DNA from: Parus major
Taxonomy: Eukaryota; Chordata; Aves; Passeriformes; Paridae
Assembly: GCF_001522545.3 (NCBI RefSeq)
Contig: NC_031799.1
Location: 47,577,659-47,641,658 of the forward strand
Reading direction: 5' to 3'
DNA: 64,000 nt
Shown here: positions 13,046 to 25,068 of the stretch, piece after piece
Position numbering within the stretch: the stretch's first letter is position 1
Layout of the letters: each line of letters starts with the position of its first letter
The notes under the pieces: generated by a model
Databases searched by the model: none
Told to the model about the DNA's origin: nothing
Seen by the model: the letters and a program-made list of their open reading frames with translations, nothing else
Translations under genes and position numbers: made by a program

Positions 13046-14878
13046 GTGCAATTGGCCAGGAAAAATAACTTACAGCTGCTTTGAATTCCCAGGGACTAAA
13101 ATTTGCCAGAAAATGATAGATAATATAACCTTCAGTTTCTAAATATGGAAGAGTATCACTTTCATTTTGAAAAGATATATAGATTCATGTACATTGTGAA
13201 TATATATTCTGAAAGAAATGTCATATTCAAATGATTTGGCCTAAAATTTAAAGAAAAAATATACAAGAACAGGACAAAGTTGCATAAATACTAGTGAATT
13301 TTTATTTTCAAAATCTAAAATCTACCCATAAAATCAAAAAGGAAAGCTGAAGTGCCAGTGAGAGTGAATTATTGAAATAAGCAGTAGATAGTCTGATTTT
13401 ATATTCCACTAATATTAAACTGATACACAGTGGAAAATTACATCAATTTTGGATGTAGATTATACAGAAAAATTGCTAGATTAAATTATATATTTGGAAT
13501 CCAAGCACATCTACTTAAATACAAAGAACAACAACAACAAAAGTAATGGAATGTTGGAATAATTAAGATTCAGATCATAAAATATGTGAGATACATTTGT
13601 TCATCTGGGGTTTTTGCATGTAGGTTCCAACGATTATTGAATGATTCCATGAGTATTAGTGCTGTGCTGTCTCTAAACCTTTCCCTCCTAAAGAAACTTC
13701 TTGGATAGTAACTTTCAAAGAGGTTGGTACATACTGCGATGAAAATAAAACCTTACTGTGTTATTTACAAAGTAGTTATGTTGGTACTTTTTCCCATTAA
13801 ACCCATGATGGGAGAGACATATGTATGTTTAAGCTAAAATTGAGAGTGATTGGCTTTTCAAGAGTTTATGTAGACCAGATGTCATGTTGGAAGAACTGTT
13901 CAATGAACTTCAAATGAATTGCCTTTATCAGAATTCTTTAAGGAAGGATTTGTACCTTTAGAGTAAAGGAGGCATGCTATTGTTTCCATTCTAGTGAGCA
14001 AAATGATAAATTTATAGTGCTTAATTTTTCAGTTAAGAGGTAGTTTTTTCACCTTTTTACAGTAAAATGACCCCTATCACTGCTCTGATGTGTGCATTTG
14101 TATCGTACACAACACATTTAACCTGACATCTTGGCAACAGAAATTGATCAATTTAATTGGAGAATTCTATTCCTCATCCATACATGAAATGAATAAAATG
14201 GTGCACATTGTCTTCACTAGTGAATCTTTTAATTTTTTAACTGATTTTACTTTTCAATACGTATTTTTCTCAATGCAGTTTCTATGATAGGAGGCAAAGA
14301 CTCAGATGATTTAATTATGATGGCCTAGTTGGAAAGGGTAGAATGAGCACAGGCCTATTTAGGTTCATAGAGGCAGCAGCACTACTTATTTAAACTGTCA
14401 CAGTTATTATGATCATCAAGATATTTATATGGAAAAATAACCCAGTGTAGTTTCAGTACGATTGCCCAATCAAATTTCAGTATGGTAAAATACTTTAGAC
14501 ACACTCAAAAATAAAAAAAGAAAATTAGATGTTTAACATTCAGCAGTATTTACTGCTCATTGAACAATGGTATTTCTTTAAAATAAATGATAAAACTTAG
14601 CAAATTATGAATTTCTGAGTTTGGCTAGCTACTCAGAAGTTGATACTAATTTATCCCATCAACAATAAAAATTGTAGGCAATTAAATGGGAATACTTCTA
14701 ACAGATAATATGGATAAAGGTTAGGTTAGAAGGGACTGTTATCTGGGAGGCTGATCATTTTTTCTTGCATGAATCTCATACTAAATGGGAACTTCAGACA
14801 AAGTTTGTTGGAGAAACCTTCCTGTTGAGTCACAAGGTGCAGAAAGGACCCTTTTGCTTTCTACTTTCCTTTCTTTTC

Positions 14879-14919
14879 CTAAGATTGGACCCAGACACTG
14901 TGTCTGGGTCCAATCTTAG
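14879..14919. repeat. Perfect 41-base palindrome (20-base arms, 1-base centre)
   Basis: The left arm, 14879-14898, is the exact reverse complement of the right arm, 14900-14919, with a single T at 14899 between them. The core words are GGACCCAGACAC and GTGTCTGGGTCC. The right arm is followed by a further GACCCAG word. The match stops abruptly on both sides. The structure does not correspond to a transposon end that I recognise. It could be a recent fold-back templated event, a regulatory palindrome or an assembly or sequencing artefact. Confidence 0.95.
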
Positions 14920-16419
14920 ACCCAGTTTTAATCAATGGTTTCTGTCTAAAAGATCATACGACAGTAACTAAAACTTTATACAACTTTCAGGATTAAGGAT
15001 GGCAAATCAAATACATTGATTATGATAATAAATTGATTAAAATACCTTAATCAGAATTGTTTACTGTGCAGAATAAGTAACTATAACTACTATTTTTGAG
15101 GCAATATTGAAGCAATTACATTAAAGCTTGCAAAACCAATTATGAAGTACAGATTGGGCTCACCCATGCATACCAATGACTGTGGGAAAATCTGTTTCTC
15201 TCAGCTTTGAGGTATCTTCACTGAAGAAGGAAGGAATCTCCACACATGCTCCAAAAAGAGGTGTGTTAGACCACCCTTCCTTTATAAGAGTGATATTAGG
15301 CTTCCATAGAATAAAGTGGTTGGCTGTCCATCAGAAGACTCCAGGTTAGAAGCTTTAGTTCAGTCATTGGTACTATCACCTGTTGGTTCCTGTATTAAGT
15401 AATTTATCAGGTACATTGTTCATATTCAGGATTTTAATTGAGGGTTTGACAAGTCTGGCTGTCTTCAACACCACCAGCAGTTATCCATTCACCACTGATA
15501 GCTTTGCAAACAGAGCATTGATAGACCCTGACTCTTTTGTTTGTTCATTTATTTATTTATTTACTGTCCTTTTGGGTTTTTTAATCCTAGTTCAGTTGTT
15601 GATATCGTATTAGATATGCAGGAATGGCTTGTTACAATTATGAAAACCAAACCTGATCTCTTGCAGGGAAGCAAGCACAGTTTCTCAAGGCTCGGTTAGG
15701 CTCATGGAAAATGAGTCAAGTGCAGTAAGGCTACTTAAAATTCAGTTTTAAAAGAAGGAATTCAGGGTTGTTCTTCAAACTCAGCTTTCATTAGTGAAAA
15801 TATGCATTAATTCAAATGTTATTTCCTGAATAATCCTTCTATCTTTTTTAAGTGCTTTCCAACTTCTACATTTCCTTTCAGTAATTGTCCAACACCACCT
15901 TTTTTCACGTTTCCATATTTTTGTTAAATATTTCTAGTTCAAAATAATGTTTCAATTTAACCTCCAAAATATGAAAAGGATAAATAAGGGATTCGAAGAG
16001 TAGTATCATGTAACCTTTTCAATGTGGCTGACATAGATTAATTGCATTGTTAGTCAGTTTTAGGAGTTTAGGCTGATGTAATTGTTTTTGTGTTTAAAAT
16101 ACCACATACTTCTGTGTAATTGTTAAATACCTGTTTTTCTTAACAAAGTCTAATTTATGTTAATTAATTGTATTTCTACAATTAGTTCCTTTGAATAATG
16201 TGAGTAGTTCTGATTATTAGTTTCATTTTTTGGTGTTCTAGTGCTCAAATGTGTGATTTTCCATTTCTTGTGTGCCACTCCTTACCATTAGAAATCATGA
16301 TCTGAGCGTGTATGAAAGATTCTAGGCAGGCTAGGAATGTTAAATGCTGTGGTGGCATTCACTCTGTGGGAAAGAAAATCACTCCCAAATAATTTTTTAC
16401 ATTGCTTGTTCTTTCGGAA

Positions 16420-16453
16420 TAGAAATTTGGAATGTACGGTAGAAATTTGGAAT
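16420..16453. repeat. Short direct repeat, period 20
   Basis: The 14-base word TAGAAATTTGGAAT occurs at 16420-16433 and again at 16440-16453, so the period is 20 bases. It is probably a small slippage duplication. Confidence 0.8.
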
Positions 16454-19400
16454 TTAACTAGATCTTAATGCAATTAAATTAGGTAAACTTCACATAAAAA
16501 CCAACACATGGAAGATTGTAAAGGTGGTTTTGCAAGATGCTTTATGAATATGAACATTAGTCATATGGATGGATGGAGGATCACAGCCTACAACTGCAAA
16601 AATAACCCTACTTTACATAAAACTAAAATCACACCCTAGTTACTATGTTGTAATATTTTCTTTTAAAAAAAGGACAGTGGAACAATTATTGGAAGTTTAT
16701 AAAAACTCCTGGTTTTAAAACATCTCTCTGAAGAGATGATAAGAAAGATGAAATTATGCTAGAGCTAACCCACCCAACAGTGTTATTATGCACCAGCAGA
16801 GATGCCTTTCCTAGGGAAGTAACTGAATAAACTAAATATAATTTACCTTAATTTACTGTATGAAATAAAATTTACTATGCAGATCACAAAGATGAAAATG
16901 CTAGCTTAATACTGGGAAAAAAAAGTCTGGGGGGACTTGTATGTATAAAAATGAGTGTTCAGGGGCAGTTGAAATGTCCCATTGATATCAAAGGCTGATA
17001 TACATTGACAACTTAAAGCACTCCTCCTTTCTAAAGCTGGTGAAGGAGGTTGTGTGGTACACACATTGTGCCTAATATAAAAAAATATATATTTCTATTT
17101 AATCAACTGAGTCATGCACAAATTACTCAAGAGCTTCAGGGAAGGAAGACCAAAATAAATATAATGGGTGTATCTGCCACAAACATTGGCTTTAAAAGCA
17201 GCATATTAACTAGTTACTAGCTAATGACATATGGTTTTTGTGATACTCATATATGATATTATCAAAATAGGATTTTCAACATAAGTAAAACCAGACATCT
17301 GGTTCATTTAGGTCTTCTAGCTAGATTTGAAATGCAACATAACCGAAGGATCATACACATGTAGATACCAAGTCAACAAAGGTACACAGTAACACCAGCT
17401 ACAAGAACGATCAGAATTTTGCACATTTGTGTGAATATTTTTTTTCTTCTTAAGGGGAATAAAATGTGATATTACAGCAAACACTAAAACCCTGATAAGA
17501 GAGTCCTCACATAATGGAAAATAAATCTGTCTTGGGAATATTTTTTGAAGTCTTTATCATGTTTAGAATGCTTCTGAATCTTAAGAGCTGAAGACATCTG
17601 TTTTTCTCCCTCATAAAGATGGTGCAACTTCTCCTGGTTTTACTCCCCAGAAATTATTTTAATTTCATTCTTACAGGGATTAAGAATAGTTGGTTTATGA
17701 AATTTGTGTCAGTGAAATGCCATCTTATTACTGATCTGAGAAATTATTGTTTCTGATATGAGGAAGAAGGATGCAATTTGCCTTGTCTCACATATTCATT
17801 TGATAGGACAAAAGGAACAGTGTGATCTCCTCTAGATGTGAACATGAATGTTACTTCAACATTGGATAAATTGTGTAAAAGTTCTGGCTCTAAGCTGGAA
17901 GTAAATATTAGAAAGTTAAGCTTTGCCTGCAAGTGTATGGAAAAGAGTTTATGTATAAATGCTTAGCTGCATATGCTGTAATTTCATTGCTAGTCATACA
18001 CAAGTCTCATGACTTTCCTCACAGACAGTCAAGTTTTGAAACTGTTTGTCCTTTATTTTATATTACAGGACAGGCTTTGTCATGAGAAAGTCTAGGGAGA
18101 TCAAATGAGGAATGAGTACTGATCTGGACATAACTGCTGTCTTGTACTGTAATGAAGCTTTTGTTTGGCAGAGGCCTCCTAATTAATGAACTAATTCTTG
18201 CCAATACACAGATTTGCAATTTTGATTTAATGATTTTTTTGAAACATACAATATAGAAATGGATTACATAATGGAAGGCCTTTTTTGAAGGATGTGAAGC
18301 CAATTAGGTAGTTGGATCATATACCCAGGATGATCCCAAGAAGAAAAGGTAAAATATTAGGGTATCTATTTATTCTTAGACATTTTTTGGGGCAGAAACA
18401 GCATTCTAGTTCAAGTTCATACTCCATGAAACACTGTAAGATTTGTCTACAAATTTATGCATTGGTTCAACACATGCATAAAAACAATAGAAAGATCTGT
18501 CCCAGACTGAGATAAGAAGATGCTCTGCTTGCATATTCAGTCCCAAAATATCTATACATAATGTAGGTAGAATGTGCACATCCCTCAATTTGTTGTAAGA
18601 TTTATTTGCTGGAATAGTGATAGAACCATATAAATTTGTCTTTGCATTAGTTTGTGCTTTAATATTGGAAGATTATTCACTTTGGTTTATCATTGTGTAT
18701 ATAAGGGTGCATAGAGGTTGCTGTCTGTCCATGTTAGACCTTTTCAGGTTTTTAGTATTGTAATGATTGCTCTCAAGGTTAAAAATCAGCATCTCACATG
18801 TTGTGATTGCATATGTGATTGTCTTTATGTGGATCTTGGATTGGTTTGTGTTTGGGTTTTTAAATATTTCCTGGTTTATAGTCATATATTATATAGTCTA
18901 ATATGATTGTAAATATCATTGGGACATTAAATGAAAATTGGCCTACACCAGAAGGAAATATATTGATTGAATAAAAAATAAGTAATTATAGTATATCAAT
19001 TTAATGAATGCTAGACATTAGTTGTCATTATGCATAGTTCTAAGTCACACAAGGGTATACAATGCTATTACCATTTATTAGCACACTGATTTTGTCAGCT
19101 TGAAAGCTACTCTGGATCTTTCACTGCTCTCACTTCTCTCCCACTAGGTCCTCTCTATATCCAGCTTCTCCTACAAGGGGACTGTTGATACTCCTTTGTT
19201 TTCTACAACTAGCCGGACAATTTAATTATTTAGAAAAGTTCCTTAATTACCATTTCTTCCTTGCCTTCTCATTCATTATGATAAACTACATGATATAGCC
19301 TGCATTTATAGTCATGAGAAGACTGAAGCTGTGGCAAATTTTAATGATTTATACTGATGTTTGTCTTAATTAGATCAAATCAATCTTTGGAACATTTAAG

Positions 19401-19772
19401 TGAAGTAGAAATGAATACCCATGCTCAAAGTTCTACATCCTTTCTCTCCATACAACATTTCACTAAACTGATACACAGCACCACCAGGGAAGGTTAATCA
19501 TGACCTTAGATGTACTCACCTATAAAGTGTGCTGAGAATTTGAGACGGAAGCTTAAGTGTAAGTGATGTAAGTAGAAATGGAGGAAAAGACCTTTGATAA
19601 ACCATCACATTCATACGAAGATAACAGATGGACTTACTAAAACTAGATATGTAGCTTATTTCTGAAGAAGGGGAAAGAAAAAAGAAGAAAGTAAATACCC
19701 AGTAGAGTAGTAGTTAATTAAAAGCCATCAAAGATACTTGAAACACGGATTCTTTAAGGTTCAGCTGTTTAT

Positions 19773-20515
19773 AATGGCCACAACAACCCCCTGCAGCATT
19801 ATAGGCTGGGGATGGTGTGGCTGGACAGTGCCCAGGCAGAAAGGGACCTGGGGGTGGCCGGTGACAGCCAGCTGAACACAAGCCAGCCCTGTGCCCTGGT
19901 GGCCAAGAAGGCCAATGGCCCCTGACCTGTATCAGGAATGGTGTGGCCAGCAGGAGCAGGGAGGTCATTCTGTCCCTGTACTGGGCACTGGTGAGGCCAC
20001 ACCTGGAGTGCTGTGTCCAGTTCTGGCTCCTCAGTTCAGGAAGGACATTGAGACACTTGAGCACATCCAGAGGAGGCAATGAGGCTGGTGAGGGGCTTGG
20101 AACACAAACCCTGTGAGGAACAACTGAGGGAGCTGGGGCTGTTTAGCCTGGAGAAAAGGAGGCTCAGAGGGACCTTATCACTCTCTACAACTTCCTGAAG
20201 GGTGGTTGTAGGCAGATGGGAGTTGGTCCCTTTCTCCGGGCAACTGACAGAATGAGCAGACACAGTCTCTAGCTGTACCAAGGGAAATATAGGTTGGAGA
20301 TTAGGAAAAAGTTTTTCACAGAAAGAGTGATAAAGTGTTGGAATGGTCTGCCTGGGGAGGTGGTAGATTCACCATCCATGGATAGGTTTAAAAAAAGATT
20401 TGAGATAGCACTCGGTGCCATGGTTTAGTTTTTGGTGTTAGGGCATGGGTTGGACTCAGTGATCCTGGAGGTCATCTCCAAATTAGTGATACAGTTGAAT
20501 TCTGTTGAATTTTCC
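19773..20515 (+). mobile_element. CR1 LINE, 5'-truncated copy
   Basis: A GC-richer block that matches the last third of CR1 ORF2 and then the complete-looking 3' UTR. Diagnostic words include GGACCTGGGGGTG, GTGGCCAAGAAGGCCAA, GGTGAGGCCACACCTGGAGT, CTGGAGAAAAGGAGGCTC and, in the 3' UTR, TGCCTGGGGAGGTGGT and TTGGACTCAGTGATCCT. It ends in a degraded octamer tail (GAATTCTGTTGAATT). It lies 0.9 kb upstream of another CR1 copy on the same strand. The retained similarity suggests it is younger than the 9175 and 21430 copies. Confidence 0.95.
19790..20200 (+). pseudogene. CR1 ORF2 C-terminal remnant (broken)
   Basis: Translation across frames gives pieces typical of the CR1 ORF2 C-terminus: [17 protein letters not shown], then in another frame [16 protein letters not shown] and [10 protein letters not shown]. 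This is the part after the reverse transcriptase palm, so no catalytic motif is present. A TGA after IQRRQ and a frame change near 20080 break it, and a short deletion near 19915 removes residues in the conserved ANGIL-type stretch. The fragment cannot make an active protein. CR1 ORF2 normally encodes an endonuclease and a reverse transcriptase for target-primed retrotransposition. Confidence 0.88.
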
Positions 20516-21429
20516 TCCATGTGATTCCTCCACTAGATGGGATTCAGCTTTCTGACCACCAGCTGTACTTAGCTGAGTACATGAAGGGGATATTCTTGAG
20601 CCCACTGACTGGTCCTTATGGAGTCAAGTGATAGTGCTGAATGACATGTCTAGACTGAAGTATCAGTCTGTGTGCTTGACTATCAAGATTGGACACCTTG
20701 GCTGGAGTATAAGGTAGCTTCTTTTTGGGTTTTCCTATGAAGACCATTGCTGGAAAGGATAAGTAGACAGCTGTGTGTACTTATTTTTCCACAGCACTGA
20801 GCCAAGACACAGATACCATGCATGTATATAGACAACTGGGAAAATGGAATCTGTGCTGGGTTTAATATTGGGGCTTAGTTTAAATGAAGCAACACTGTTT
20901 TGGAGGTCGAGTAGAATCCGCAAGTGATGCAGTTATGACTAAGTGAGACAATTGTTATTTTACTATAACTTACATTTTTAAAAGAAGGAAGCTGAAGTAG
21001 CTTTTGACTAAGAAAAACAAAATTTAGCTATTTCATAACAAACTCATGACAAAATGAGCATTAGCCATGGAGCTGATGAACAGCCAGAGATTTACTCAAT
21101 AGCAGTATTGTCATGATAACAAAGCATTTGGTAAGGGTGAGGGCAATACAAGCTGCAGATTGCTCATGTGATAGCAGTGATAGCAGTTATAGTAACACCT
21201 GGAGTACAGTGCGCTGCTCCTGATTGTGGTGGCACAAGCTTGATTAAGTTTTCATAGATTTTTGGCACTCCTCAACATTATTTTCTAAGCAGAAAGATTC
21301 TAGTCTTACTCTCTTTACCTGAAATACAGGTACCTAAAAAAAAAATTATCTAAAAAATTATGTTGAGTGTGCTCTGCATACACTGTTTTTCACTTCCAAA
21401 AGAAACCTTGAGAATTCTACCATGCCTAG
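20516..21429. other. Spacer between two CR1 copies
   Basis: Nothing is clearly recognised. A short stretch at about 21195-21225 (ACACCTGGAGTACAGTG) resembles a CR1 ORF2 word but has no matching flanks, so I do not call it. Repeated GATAGCAGT words occur at 21170-21190. Confidence 0.5.
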
Positions 21430-21716
21430 AGTGAGAGCACAAGAGAAAATGGCCCTCAGCTGAGACAGGGAAGATTCAGAATTGATATGAGAAAAGTCTT
21501 TTGACTGTCAGGCTGGTCAGGTATTTGAATATGTTTCCCCGGGAAATGGAGGAGTGACCATTTCTGGAGGTGTTTAAGAGACTTCTGAATATGGCACTGG
21601 GTGATGTGGTCGAGTGGTTTAAGGGTTTACACTGGAAGTGTTGGATGTGTGGTTGGATTAGAAAATCTTAAAGGTCTCTTCCAATCTTGATGATTCTTTG
21701 GTTCTATGATTCTATA
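21430..21716 (+). mobile_element. CR1 LINE, 3' UTR fragment
   Basis: Only the end of CR1 is left. The words GAGAAAATGGCCTCA-like, TGGAGGTGTTTAAGAGAC, GGTTGGATTAGA and AAGGTCTCTTCCAA are followed by the tail GATTCTTTGGTTCTATGATTC. The octamer tail is well kept, which fixes the 3' end and the strand. The body carries many substitutions. It belongs to a CR1 subtype with a 3' UTR different from the one at 19773. Confidence 0.9.
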
Positions 21717-24132
21717 ATTATGGCTCTGGGATTGGAGCTTTTTCTTTTTAACCTCCAGATATGCTAATATTCACATATTCTTATCAGTCTGTGTAGAAAA
21801 CATTTCACATATCCATGACAATTTTCAATTCTCATTTGCCCTGAGACTGAGCAAGGTGAAAAAAGCATCCATCAGGCCATATGATACATTATCCCTTTCT
21901 AAAACATGATTTAGGCTATCTATCAAACCCTGTATAAACCTTGCTAAGAGTTTTAGTATGAGAACCTTGAGCTTTACGATACAGCATTTATCACATTTGC
22001 AAAGTTATCTCTCTGAAAATACAGGTGTATTGTTTTGGTCTATCACCTCTTTTCTTTCTCTTTTCTTTTTTTGGGTTTTTCATGAACTCTGGTGCTATTC
22101 AAGCTCTAAGAGAGTGTATAAAATATGCTAGTCCAGGAGAAGATCCCCATTTATTTTGAAATATTTCATTGAACGTATTGGTGTGCTTAAATTTATTATT
22201 TTCCTTGTATGCACCCACCCTGTACATTATTAAATATATTCCATTAAATATTTCTCCATGAGTGATGGTACTTCAGTAGAAGCATTTAATTTTCATAAAG
22301 GAAAGAAGAGGAATTTATCTTTTGCCAACACCACACTAAAACAAACAAGATTAAAATTAAGTAAGGAGATGCAGTTCAATTTTAGTTAATTTAAGGTCTC
22401 CAGCTTTTTTTATCAAAACTGTTTGAAGAATAAGCTATAGTTGATTTTTCAGCATTCATATTAACTGTGGGAGACCTAAACAACATCATCAATAGCAGCA
22501 ACAACAACATAGGAATAATTCAAATATCACATTTTCATTATAATTTTGCTTTGAATGTTTTTTAAATTAACATCATGTGAAACGCTTCAAAATGTACACC
22601 TAGTGCACACAAATGTACACAAAGGTTGTTACAAGGGCTTTTTTGCATATGTCAGGTAAATAAATAAGGATTTACTATAACCACTAGAAACCACAGCTCA
22701 TTTGGCTCCCTTTTTCTGTGGGTGTGTTTAAAAAAATTCCTTGATTGAAATTTACTTTTCTCTTTCATGAGTTTCACATAACCAACACATTGTATAACAG
22801 AAGCATTTAGCGAAATTAAACAGACTAATGTCCTTTGGATTTGAAATAGATCCAATCATGAATGATAGAAACATTGCCCAATTTAATTCATAACATAAGG
22901 ATCAAATTTAGTTGTTAAGTAACTTGGTTATGCAGCATGTTTAGAGCTCCTTAAATACAGCAGATTTTTCAAAATTAATAATTAATTTTTGGAACACACT
23001 GCTACAGGACACTCTGGAAGCCAAAAGTTTAATGTAATTCAAAATTAGTTTAAATATTATCATGAAATAAAAATCTACCAGATTCCTGGAAGTGGGAGAA
23101 TATGAATGAACACCTAAACATATGTTTTCAGAATCTGAGAACATATCTTGTGCAAACATAACTGTGCTACCACAGCAACTGTCAAGAGCTTGGTTTTTGC
23201 GCTGAAAATCTTCATTTGTTTAAATTTTTGTTTTCCCTCTCCATAATGGAAAAGACATGGCCTATATTCTGCCATTTAGGGGCTTCCTATACAACTTCAT
23301 AGAGTCCATAACTTTGTGTTTCTCACATAATACACTATTAAATTTTTTATTCTCCTTTCTAAATTCTCAAGATCAGAGAGCTGATCCTGAGAGTGAGATC
23401 AAATCTCATTTTTTTATATTATACTTTCTAGCCAATCACTTATTCTTTCTTTTACCTACTGAAATTTTACAGGGGAGTATCATAAATTGCACTAAACTTA
23501 TTGTTTTAAATGACAAATTATTTTTAAATTACAGTGGGGGTTGGTTGGTTTTATTTTTAGATGGAAAGAATTATTTAAAAAAAAAAAATTAAAGAAGAAT
23601 CAAATGTCAGAGGACTTTTTTATGTTTAGTACATGTTCTAAGCAAATATTCCTGATGGTCCTCCCAAATCTCCTTGACAGTTTCTATCCCACATGCCAAA
23701 GCAGAAAATGTCAGAAAGAAGAAACCTTCAAGCAAGCCAGTATCAGTGACCCAGAGACTTAATCAGGGTGCAGAAGGTCACTGAACATTCAGGACCAGGT
23801 GGTTGTTAATGCACTCCCACCATGGTTCTGTCTGTCCCACTGTCCTTTCCTTTGACCCTGACCTCGAGCTCACACATCTGGTCTCTTATGCCATGGACAA
23901 GCCCTTGACAGCTGAGCTCCTCCATCTACCAATGACTCTATCTTCTTCTTCCTCACTGCCCACTTATACTGAAAAGCTTTTGCACAAGTACTGTTCTCTC
24001 TAGTTTTGCAAACTGTCTCACCATGTCTCAATTTTTGCAACATCTCCCATGTGTCTATCTTCTGAGGGCCTTGCTTGAATTTTAAATCAGGTCAGGAAGC
24101 AAGCACTGATTTCTTGGAGAGGTTTCAGCCTA

Positions 24133-24217
24133 CTTTTTATTTTTTTTTGTGTTTGTTTTGTTTTGTCTTTTTGTTTGTTTGTTTGTTTTGTTTTGTTTTG
24201 TTCTTGTTTTTTTGTTT
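24133..24217. repeat. TTTG/TTTTG simple repeat
   Basis: A long T-rich array with TTTG and TTTTG units over about 85 bases. The neighbouring sequence gives no element body, although such tracts often mark old retroposon tails on the minus strand. Confidence 0.9.
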
Positions 24218-24967
24218 AAAGCTACCAGTGGAACATTAAATGCCTTTGCAATTACACTGTTTGGAGGAAGACAGGCATGGTCTAGTCAATAGCAATATGT
24301 ACGTGTGTTTGCTCAGCTGAAGGTTATTTCCTAAGAGTACTTGCTGCAGGCATGTGGTTTCCTTTTCATTTCTGCTCCCACCTGCACCAGTAACATCCTG
24401 ATGAGTATATAAAGAGAGAAGATTGTTCAGTTCCTGCAAGAACTTTCTGGGGAAAGCAGCAGGTTATAAAACAGTAGTATGTAAACAGCCCAGAGCACAC
24501 ACACAAGTTTTTCAAGCCTAATGGAATTACAAAATATCCGCTGTTTGCAAAGAATGTTCTTGCTTTGCATTGGGAACCTAGGTAGGAAAAAATCACCCTG
24601 ACATCTTTGTCAGGATGGCTTTTTCAAGTCTATGTAACTATATTAAAAACCTATCACTTAGCTTCTCACTGGAATCCAAACCAGAGATTTTAGTCTAGAA
24701 AAGGTAAAATGCAAGGAACAGATGGCTGTTCCATCCGTCTCAAACAATATCATAACTGTTTCAACAGTCTATAGCATACTCTCCTGTTTTGCCATTTTCT
24801 TATTAATTTCATGACTCACCACTAATATCAAGAACCTACATGAAGGCTGAAGGGATGATTTCAGTTTTCATGGAGAAAGAGTTTTTAAGTATCACAGGTT
24901 TTGTGTGGTACAAATATATCTTGAAAGTGATAAGTGAGTGACTGGCTTGTTAGGGATTCAGTCTGTG

Positions 24968-25068
24968 ATATATACATACATACATACATATCTATATATC
25001 TATTCTATATATCCATATCTATATATCTCTATATATATCTATATATAACTATATATATATATATGTAT
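24968..25068. repeat. TA-rich compound microsatellite
   Basis: A run of TACA units passes into TATC/TATA units and closes with an (AT) run of about eight units. The tract is largely self-complementary and so could extrude a cruciform. Such compound arrays are usually length-variable. Confidence 0.9.

Larger units (their letters stand above)
9506..19772. other. AT-rich non-coding stretch, no gene recognised
   Basis: About 10 kb of AT-rich sequence without a recognisable gene or recent transposon. It contains short hairpins (for example 13019-13045), the perfect palindrome at 14879-14919, a TA patch near 9661-9682 and a short TTTA run near 15543-15566. No open frame here resembles a known protein. 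Confidence 0.6.

Noticed and set aside
21195..21225. ACACCTGGAGTACAGTG resembling a CR1 ORF2 word
   Set aside because: Only one short word matches, and neither side continues in CR1 order.
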